A stretch of 64,000 nt of DNA, taken from the NCBI GenBank assembly GCA_041946965.1, contig JBHGBM010000008.1, positions 1-64,000 of the forward strand, read 5' to 3'. Origin of the DNA: JBHGBM01 sp041946965. GTDB lineage: Bacteria; Acidobacteriota; Terriglobia; Bryobacterales; Bryobacteraceae. This document shows, piece after piece, positions 58,069 through 64,000 of the stretch (its first letter is position 1; each line of letters begins with the position of its first letter). The notes beneath the pieces were generated by a model that saw only the letters and a list, made by a program, of their open reading frames with translations, did not search any database and was not told where the DNA came from. The position numbers and the translations under genes were made by a program.

Positions 58069-60393
58069 TCAGCTCCTCATCCGCATGATGAGGTACAACC
58101 CCGCCAGGCCGAACACAGCGTCGGGCGCCCAGGCGGCCATGGCGGGCGGCAACTGGTTGGCGTTTCCGATCTGCTCGAACAGCACGTTGATGCCCCAGTA
58201 GGAGATGGCGATCCCGATGCTCACTCCGATGCCCGCCATCGCCCCGCGATTGCCCACCAGAAAACCGAAAGGCACGGAGATCAGCGCCATGATCAGAGGG
58301 AACATCGGCACGGCGAACTTGCGGTAGAACTGCACGCGCAGCCGCACCGTATCGAAGCCGCTTTGCTGCAAATCCGCAATGTACGCCCGGAGCTGCCGGA
58401 AGTTCATCTGCTTGTCTTGCAGCACTTCTTTGCGGAAGTACCTGGGGTCCTCGGTGAGTTCCGGGAAGGTCATCACCTGGAAGGTTTGCGTGCCCACGCG
58501 GCGCTTCTTGCGGAAGTCGCTGAACCAGCCGTTTTCGTAAACCCAGGTGCGCAGGGAGGGCTGCCAGCGGGCGCGCTCGGCGGAGATCTGGCGCACCAGG
58601 TCGAAACTGGCGGGATCGAGTTCGTACACGGTGGCGCCGGCCATCACGTCTTCGGCCGGGTCGAAATAGCGGTAGTAGAAAATGCGCGGGCCGTTGCCGA
58701 AAATCCACTTGCGGTCCGGGCGCAGATAGGTCTGCACGGCGCGGCCCTTGATCTCGTTGCGCAGCGCGTCCTGCACGCGGTTGGCGCCGGGGATGTAGTA
58801 GTGGTCGAAGGCGAACAGGCCCACGCTGAACACGGTGCTGGCAAACATGATGGGCAGCGCCAGCCGGTGCAGGCTGACGCCGCAGGCCTTGAACGCGGTG
58901 ACCTCGTTCTGTTTGGTGAGCACGCCGAAAGTGACCAGCACCGCCACCAGCACGCTGATGGGCAGCGTGTCGTAAATCAGCTTGGGAGCGAGGAAGGCCA
59001 GGTAGGTGAACACCTTCGGCATGGCGATGCCGTTGCGCACGATGTCGCCCAGCAGTTCGAAGAAGTTGTACACCTCGGTCATCCCGATGAAGCTGGCCAG
59101 CAGCAGCGTGAAATAGTAGAGGAAGTTCGAGAGGATGTAGGTGTCCACGATGAGCGGCATCACGTGCAGGCGGCCCTTGGCCGCCTGCGCCGGCTCGCGC
59201 CGCGCGGGCTTGATGCGCTGCCACGCGCGGCCGAACCAGCCGCGCACGCCTCCGATCAGATCGCGTTCGCCGGGCCGCTCCAGGCGCGCGATGAGGATCA
59301 GGCCGGCCAGCGCGAAGGCCGCGTTGGGCGCCCAGACCGCGGCTTCCGGCGGCAGCGCGCGCTGCTTCGCCAGTCCAATCAGGCTGATGAAGGAGAGGTG
59401 GTAGCAGAAGAACGCCAGGAAGACTCCCCAAACGTAACCCGACGATTTGCCGCCCTTGCGCGAGGAGACGCCCAGCGGGATGCCCACCAGCGCCATCATG
59501 ATGCAGGCCAGCGGCAGCGCCAGACGCCGGTGGAACTCGATGCGCGCCTCGATCCAGTTGGGAAAATCCTTGCCCAGGTGGCGGTGCAGCTCCGTGGTGG
59601 TCATCTCCAGGAACGGGCGCTGCCGCGCGGGCGCCGGCGGAGCGGCCTCGATGGCCTGCTCGCCGCGCGGCCAGCTCGCATCGTGGGCCACGGAGTCCTT
59701 GCCCATCTCGTGCGTGCTGGCGTCGCGCAGGGAGAGCAGGATGCGGTTCTGTTCCGGCTGGGCGGTGGCGATGGCTTCGCGGGCCACCGTCACCAGCGGC
59801 CCGGCGGCGTTTTCCTGCAAGCCGGTGGTGCGCTCCTCCGGCGGCGTCACGTCGGCCATGAACACGTTGCGCCACAGCACGACGTTATTGGCAAGCTGCC
59901 GCACGTCGCCGACATAGAGAATGGTTCTTGGGAACTGCTCCTCGAAGACGCGCGGCTGAATCTCCGCCGTGATCTGGGTGGAAACCAGCTTGTTGATCAG
60001 GCGATTGGATTCGCGCAACGCCAGGGGCGCCAGCTTGACGGAGGCCAGGGCGGCGAGCGCGGCGGCCAGGCTCGCGAACACCAGCACCGGCAGGATCACG
60101 CGGCGGCCGGAAACGCCGGCGGCCCGCATGGCCGTGACCTCGCCGTCGCTCGACATGCGGCCCAGACCGATCAGGATTCCCACCAGCACGCCGAACGGGA
60201 TGGTCAAGGGAAGCACGGCGGGCATGCCCAGCGAGAACAGGTAGGCCACCGTCTTGAACTCGGCCGAGCTGCGCACCAGCACGCCCAGCAGCGGCCCGAT
60301 GCCTTGCAGGAAAATCACCGCCGTGGCCAGCAGCGTTCCGATCAGGGCGCTGGAGAGAATCTCCCGGAAAACGTATCTGCCGATGATCCTCAT
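58069..60393 (-). CDS. Fused LptF-LptG lipopolysaccharide export permease
   Basis: A 774-residue membrane protein carrying two YjgP/YjgQ units in one chain. Residues 1 to about 375 form the LptF-like unit (MRIIGRYVFREILSSALIG, the FGVLVGILIGLGRMSSDGE loop, ERQRPFLEMTTTELHRH soluble part and six helices). A basic linker (about 376-411) leads to the second unit from MPLIVDTYILSNFLYYF at 412 (LptG-like, VLTKQNEVTAFKACGVSLHRL, QMNFRQLRAYIADLQQ and a final set of helices). In E. coli these are separate genes (lptF, lptG). They would form the membrane part of the LPS transporter with LptB, which is not in this window. Its stop overlaps the TldE-like start region by 4 bp. Confidence 0.93.
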   Translation of the reverse strand: MRIIGRYVFREILSSALIGTLLATAVIFLQGIGPLLGVLVRSSAEFKTVAYLFSLGMPAVLPLTIPFGVLVGILIGLGRMSSDGEVTAMRAAGVSGRRVILPVLVFASLAAALAALASVKLAPLALRESNRLINKLVSTQITAEIQPRVFEEQFPRTILYVGDVRQLANNVVLWRNVFMADVTPPEERTTGLQENAAGPLVTVAREAIATAQPEQNRILLSLRDASTHEMGKDSVAHDASWPRGEQAIEAAPPAPARQRPFLEMTTTELHRHLGKDFPNWIEARIEFHRRLALPLACIMMALVGIPLGVSSRKGGKSSGYVWGVFLAFFCYHLSFISLIGLAKQRALPPEAAVWAPNAAFALAGLILIARLERPGERDLIGGVRGWFGRAWQRIKPARREPAQAAKGRLHVMPLIVDTYILSNFLYYFTLLLASFIGMTEVYNFFELLGDIVRNGIAMPKVFTYLAFLAPKLIYDTLPISVLVAVLVTFGVLTKQNEVTAFKACGVSLHRLALPIMFASTVFSVGLFAFDHYYIPGANRVQDALRNEIKGRAVQTYLRPDRKWIFGNGPRIFYYRYFDPAEDVMAGATVYELDPASFDLVRQISAERARWQPSLRTWVYENGWFSDFRKKRRVGTQTFQVMTFPELTEDPRYFRKEVLQDKQMNFRQLRAYIADLQQSGFDTVRLRVQFYRKFAVPMFPLIMALISVPFGFLVGNRGAMAGIGVSIGIAISYWGINVLFEQIGNANQLPPAMAAWAPDAVFGLAGLYLIMRMRS

Positions 60394-62102
60394 ACGGGCG
60401 GCGGAACCACGGGCAACTTGGGCAGCTCTTCCTCGGCGGGATGCAGCTCGAGGTCGTCAATCAATACGGAGGGCGCCACTACGCAGGTTTCGGCCACGTA
60501 GCCTCCCGCGCCCATGAGCGCGAACGGCGCGGTGTTGTTCAGAAACTCGAACAAGTTCTCGTCATCGGCGGCGGCGAGCACGTCTTTGAAAGAGCGCGCG
60601 TTGAGGCCGCGGAAGCGCAGGCCCCGCACCAGCTCCTCGCGTCCGTCCGGATACACCTTGTAGACCAGCACCGGCATGGAGACGGGCCGCGCGCTGCCCC
60701 CCTGCGCCGATCCAGTCACCAGCCGCCGCACTTCCTCGAAAGACGCGGAGGAAGGAAAATCCATCTTGCGCACCAGCAGCCCGTAAGGCTTGCCGCGCGT
60801 GTTGCAGATTTCGATCAGCTTGCGTTTCAGCTCCGGCAGCGTGCTGGTTTCCGAGGCGCGCACGAACAGGTTGCTGATGGCTGCGGCGCTGGCCCCAAAG
60901 GAGCCGGGCAGGCGCGCGCGGCCGTTGGAACCGGAATGCCCGCGCACCGGCTGCCGGGTGGTAAGAAAGCCCTTAAGCACGCCCTTTTCGACGAGGAAGA
61001 CGGGCTTGGGTGCGACGCCCTCGCGGTCCACCGGGTAGGAGCCGAAAAGGCGGCGGCCGCGCCACTCGGTCTGGGTGGGATCATCCACTACGTCGAAGAA
61101 CTCCGGCAGAATGCGGGCGCCCTCGCGGCCGTCGAGCTCGCTATACGGGAACGCGCCGGGCCGGCCGGGCTCCATCACGGGCCGGCGCGTCAGGGCGAAA
61201 CTGCGGCCCAGGACCTCGGCGAACAACTGCGGCGAGGCCATGCCTTCGAACAGCACGGGGCCGGAATAATCCTCGCCGCGCGGCGCGCGGGCCAGCGCCG
61301 CCGCGCTCGCGCCAAGCTGTTGGATGCCGCGCGCGAGATCCGGTTCCGGGGGCAGGCCCCGGAGATCGCGGGCGTGGAACACGGCGGCGTCCCGCGCGGT
61401 CATGCCGTCGGGCGCCTGCGCCATCACGCGCGCGCGGAGGAATACCAGGTCCTCCGGGAAGCGCGCCTCGGAACCCTCGCTGTTGACGTAGTAGTGGGTG
61501 CTGCGTATGGCTTCGAATTCGATGCTGGAGTTCTTCAGGCGGTAGGCGGCCAGCAGGGCCGAGAGCGCGCGAAGGCGGGCGGCCCAGGCGGCTTCATCGG
61601 GAGTCTCGGGATGAGACGCCGCGACGTGCCTGGCGGGCGCGGCGCGGGCGAAATCGTCAATGGCCTCGGCGAGCGCCACGTTGCGCAGCGCGGCGCGCTT
61701 GCGCGATAACACTTCCAGGGCCCGCTTGTAGGCGTTGTCCGTGGCCAGCCAGAAATAGCGGCGCATGACCGGATACAGGTCGTCCAGCGGGAAACGCTCG
61801 TTTTCGAAGCCGCCGTAGAAGCCTCCGGCGTAGTTGGTGTTGTCGAACTTGTAGTCGCCCACCCGCACACGCACTTCGGGCAGGCGCACGCGCTCGCGCC
61901 GCTGGGAGACGATGCCGCCGAGGGTGGCGGAAATAGCGACGCTCTCGGCGTCATCGAGCGCGTACTCGATGAAGTACGGCGCGTCGAGGTTGGGCACCCG
62001 CAGCGCGCGCGAACGGGCCAGTTCGTCGCGCATGGCGGAGAGCGCGTCGCCGGCGGCGGGCGCGGCGCAGGGAAACAGCAGCAGCAGGGCGAGCCGCTTC
62101 AC
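60390..62102 (-). CDS. Exported TldE/PmbA-like protein without zinc motif
   Basis: Starts at GTG 62102, which overlaps the TldD-like stop, with GGAGGAGAGAAG as ribosome site. The 570-residue protein begins VKRLALLLLFPCAAPAAGDA, an export signal. The TldD/PmbA fold is seen in QRRERVRLPEVRVRVGDYKFDN, GYPVDREGVAPKPVFLVEKGVLKGFLTTR and RKLIEICNTRGKPYGLLVRKMD. The position of the HExxxH motif reads FAEVLGRSF, so it has no zinc site, as in TldE. It should pair with the TldD-like neighbour. Family members trim peptides such as microcin precursors; export makes a peptidoglycan or secreted peptide target possible. Confidence 0.88.
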   Translation of the reverse strand: MKRLALLLLFPCAAPAAGDALSAMRDELARSRALRVPNLDAPYFIEYALDDAESVAISATLGGIVSQRRERVRLPEVRVRVGDYKFDNTNYAGGFYGGFENERFPLDDLYPVMRRYFWLATDNAYKRALEVLSRKRAALRNVALAEAIDDFARAAPARHVAASHPETPDEAAWAARLRALSALLAAYRLKNSSIEFEAIRSTHYYVNSEGSEARFPEDLVFLRARVMAQAPDGMTARDAAVFHARDLRGLPPEPDLARGIQQLGASAAALARAPRGEDYSGPVLFEGMASPQLFAEVLGRSFALTRRPVMEPGRPGAFPYSELDGREGARILPEFFDVVDDPTQTEWRGRRLFGSYPVDREGVAPKPVFLVEKGVLKGFLTTRQPVRGHSGSNGRARLPGSFGASAAAISNLFVRASETSTLPELKRKLIEICNTRGKPYGLLVRKMDFPSSASFEEVRRLVTGSAQGGSARPVSMPVLVYKVYPDGREELVRGLRFRGLNARSFKDVLAAADDENLFEFLNNTAPFALMGAGGYVAETCVVAPSVLIDDLELHPAEEELPKLPVVPPPV

Positions 62103-63769
62103 CGCTTCTCTCCTCCGGGCGGAGGCAGCAGCGGCGGGCGCTCCTGCGACTTGGCCTTCTTTTCGATCTCGATTTCGGAAACCAGCAGCGCGGGCGAAAC
62201 CGCGGCCACGGGCACGTTGCCCGACTCGGCCCCGCAATAGCCGTTGAAGACTTCGGGCTTCTCGCCGGTGGCCAGGATTTTCGAGAAGCTGGCGAGCGGA
62301 GTGCCCACCATGTCGGCGCCGCGCACCAGCTCATCGGGGCGTCCGCCGGGGAACACGCGGTAGACCATCACGGGGATCACCTTGAACGCCTGAAGTCCCA
62401 TGCGGGAAGTGGCGGTGAACCCGCCGGTGATGTCCTGGAAATAAAGCCCGTACGGCTTGCCCTGCCGCTTGACCTCGGCGATCAACATCTCGCGCAGGCG
62501 CGCTTCCGGCACGCGCCGCGAGGATTCCACGATGAGGTTCGACTGGCGCGAGACGGGCTCCAGGCCCGGCTGCCGGCGGCCATGCCCGTTCGATTGAGGG
62601 AAGCCCTTCACCGGCGAGCGCGACATGAGGAATGTGCGCAGCACGCCGTTTTCGATTACCGTCACGGGCTGGGCTTTCACGCCTTCGTCGTCGTAAGCGT
62701 ACCAGCCGTTCAGGTCGATGCCGGCTTCCTGGCGGCGCGTGGGATCGAACACCACCGAGAGGAACTCCGGCAGCACCTTGGTTCCCACGCTCTTGGTGAA
62801 CGTCTGGCCTTCGGTCTCATCCTTCTGGCGGTGGCCCTCGATGCGGTGGCCGAAGATCTCGTGAAAGAACACCGCCGCCGCGCGTCCGGAGAAGATGGCG
62901 GGGCCGACGAACGGTTCGGAGACCGGCGCTTTCAGCAGAGCCGCCAGGTCGGAAGCCACGCGGTCCGCCGCCTGGTTCAGGGCGCGCTCCGTTGGCAGCC
63001 TGCCCGGCTCGGCCGCTTCAAAGGTGGCGCCCGTGCCGAGATCCATGCCGTCCGGGGCCTTGGCCTGCGCCGTAATCACCACGCGCGCGAAGCCGCGGCC
63101 GTGTTCCAGGCGCGTCCCTTCCGTGCTGGCGAGGTAGCGGGTCTCGTTTTGCCAGATCACGGTGACGTTGCCGCGCAGCACGCCGGGAATGCGCGCCAGG
63201 CGGGCCGAAAGCCGGCGCGCGCGTTCGGCCCACAATTCGGAGTCGAACGGAACGCGCGCCGGCGGCGCGGAGAACACGGCCGGCGGGGCGCTCGAAAAAT
63301 CCGCCGAGGCGTCCTCTTCCGCCACCTTCACCTGCGTGCTGGTGCGGATCTTGATAAGCCGCTCCGCCGCCGCGCGATAGGCGCGGTCGGTGTCGAGCCA
63401 CAACCGCGAGCGGATGGCCGCCGGGGCGTCGTCAATGGAAATGGCCGCGCCGGAAGTGAACTGCGCGCGCTCACCGCGCACCCTGTGGTAGTTATCGAGC
63501 TGCGGGGAACCCACCCGGATGCCGACGTCGAGCACACGCGTGCGGCCGCCGGTGCGCGCCGTGAGGGCGCCGAGGGAGGCCGAAATCACCTGGAAATCCT
63601 GCCCGGTGACGGCGTAGGAGAGGTAATAAGGGGCCGGGTCGGCTTTCTGCTTGAGGGCGGCGAAATTGCGGTCGAGTTCCTGCGCCAGGATGTCCAGCAG
63701 CCTGGACTGCCCGCCCGGTGCAACCGCCAGAAAACAGACGAGTAACGCGGTCAAATCACAGCATAGCAC
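62099..63769 (-). CDS. Exported TldD-like metallopeptidase
   Basis: Up to 556 residues from GTG 63769; TTG 63754 is the other candidate and gives 551. The leader VLCCDLTALLVCFLAVAPGG is hydrophobic and suggests export or lipid anchoring. The zinc motif HExxxH is at about 303-308 in AVFFHEIFGHRIEGH, followed by conserved GWYAYDDEGVKAQPVTVIENGVLRTFLMSR, the DDEG block and SSRRVPEARLREMLIAEVKRQG. It matches TldD, normally a cytoplasmic protease partner with TldE. It overlaps the TldE-like gene by 4 bp and the partial M20 gene by up to 14 bp, so the three are co-transcribed. Confidence 0.9.
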   Translation of the reverse strand: MLCCDLTALLVCFLAVAPGGQSRLLDILAQELDRNFAALKQKADPAPYYLSYAVTGQDFQVISASLGALTARTGGRTRVLDVGIRVGSPQLDNYHRVRGERAQFTSGAAISIDDAPAAIRSRLWLDTDRAYRAAAERLIKIRTSTQVKVAEEDASADFSSAPPAVFSAPPARVPFDSELWAERARRLSARLARIPGVLRGNVTVIWQNETRYLASTEGTRLEHGRGFARVVITAQAKAPDGMDLGTGATFEAAEPGRLPTERALNQAADRVASDLAALLKAPVSEPFVGPAIFSGRAAAVFFHEIFGHRIEGHRQKDETEGQTFTKSVGTKVLPEFLSVVFDPTRRQEAGIDLNGWYAYDDEGVKAQPVTVIENGVLRTFLMSRSPVKGFPQSNGHGRRQPGLEPVSRQSNLIVESSRRVPEARLREMLIAEVKRQGKPYGLYFQDITGGFTATSRMGLQAFKVIPVMVYRVFPGGRPDELVRGADMVGTPLASFSKILATGEKPEVFNGYCGAESGNVPVAAVSPALLVSEIEIEKKAKSQERPPLLPPPGGEKR

Positions 63770-64000
63770 CGCGCTCGGCGCCGTACTGTTCGAAGAAGGC
63801 GGCCACGGTCCGGATGCCCAGGTAGAAGTTCTCCAGGTGGAACTTTTCATTGGGCGAGTGCAGCCCGTCGTCGGGCAGCCCGAATCCCATCATCACCGTG
63901 GGGATTCCGAGGTGGTTGGCGAACTCGCCCACAATGGGCACCGAGCCTCCCGACCGGATGAACACGGCCGGTCTGCCGAACACCTCGGCGAACGCCCGCG
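63756..64000 (-). CDS. M20 family dipeptidase, C-terminal part (5' end outside window)
   Basis: About 81 C-terminal residues are present; the open frame runs beyond the right edge. VFIRSGGSVPIVGEFANHLGIPTVMMGFGLPDDGLHSPNEKFHLENFYLGIRTV-like residues (given here only in part) match the end of the M20 dipeptidase at 18844-20196 closely, including the metal-ligand His in NEKFHLENF. This is a paralog. The stop overlaps the TldD-like start by up to 14 bp, suggesting an operon of peptidases. Confidence 0.92.
   Translation of the reverse strand, partial: RAFAEVFGRPAVFIRSGGSVPIVGEFANHLGIPTVMMGFGLPDDGLHSPNEKFHLENFYLGIRTVAAFFEQYGAERGAML

Noticed and set aside
57862..60501. Long plus-strand open frame of about 879 codons over the LptFG gene
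   Set aside because: Antisense shadow of a gene with clear membrane-helix pattern and conserved motifs; the product is rich in His, Gln and Arg and has no known fold.

Overview
The window (about 66-70% GC, tightly packed genes) looks like a chromosomal segment of an Acidobacteriota bacterium, most likely of the Bryobacterales/Solibacter type. This placement is inferred from gene content: a BlaI/M56 regulatory pair with TonB C-terminal domains, a secreted NHL-repeat protein with a Solibacter-type C-terminal domain, Tat-tagged oxidoreductases, carbohydrate esterases, and exported TldD/TldE-like proteins. I see no rRNA, tRNA, CRISPR array, insertion sequence or prophage, and no gene-free stretch longer than about 250 bp. 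Layout: 1-3010 holds the end of a sulfatase, a tartrate/D-malate-type dehydrogenase, an exported phosphotriesterase-like amidohydrolase and a GNAT acetyltransferase. 3041-5405 is a BlaI repressor with a palindromic operator and its M56 metalloprotease partner. 5293-7125 (minus) is a ruvX-mltG-unknown operon. 7163-12006 (plus) carries a PerM-like permease, a histone-deacetylase-family hydrolase, a winged-helix AAA+ ATPase and an amino-acid permease. 12019-18805 has an NlpC/P60 hydrolase with a DUF350 protein, a ceramidase-like enzyme, a gluconate-type symporter, a D-xylonate-dehydratase-type enzyme and an esterase, which suggests sugar-acid use. 18844-22755 includes an M20 dipeptidase, guaB and a DinB-like protein. 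22760-25920 (minus) is a CHASE2 histidine kinase with an NtrC-type sigma-54 activator. 25924-31092 (minus) holds an exported Xaa-Pro aminopeptidase, a small protein, thiD and a 12-repeat NHL propeller protein. 31173-43677 is a mixed catabolic stretch: matrixin-like protease, SDR, M20 hydrolase, aldo/keto reductase, MFS transporter with a MetE-like methyltransferase, heparinase-like lyase, CE15 glucuronoyl esterase and an aromatic amino acid ammonia-lyase. 43795-45606 has dCMP deaminase, a Tat-type aldo/keto reductase and a Cys-rich secreted protein. 45625-53112 is a head-to-head pair of four-gene operons: AKR, DUF362, TIM-barrel and PD40 on minus; Gfo/Idh, DUF6807, Gfo/Idh and URO-D/MtaA-like on plus. 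53099-57997 carries an FmdB zinc ribbon divergent from pyruvate:ferredoxin oxidoreductase and a dihydroorotate-dehydrogenase-like partner, closed by a clear intrinsic terminator. 58069-64000 (minus) is an LptF-LptG fusion, an exported TldE/TldD-like pair and the end of a second M20 dipeptidase. The most noteworthy signals are: the divergent eight-gene cluster around 45.6-53.1 kb, whose plus arm is fully translationally coupled and may process modified (perhaps methylated) sugars; many start codons lying 6-9 nt after a TANNNT box with no Shine-Dalgarno sequence, suggesting leaderless transcription; a sensor protease with two TonB-type domains and no beta-lactam-binding domain; an ammonia-lyase with a plant-PAL-like Phe-Leu pair at the selectivity position; and an inverted repeat in front of that lyase.
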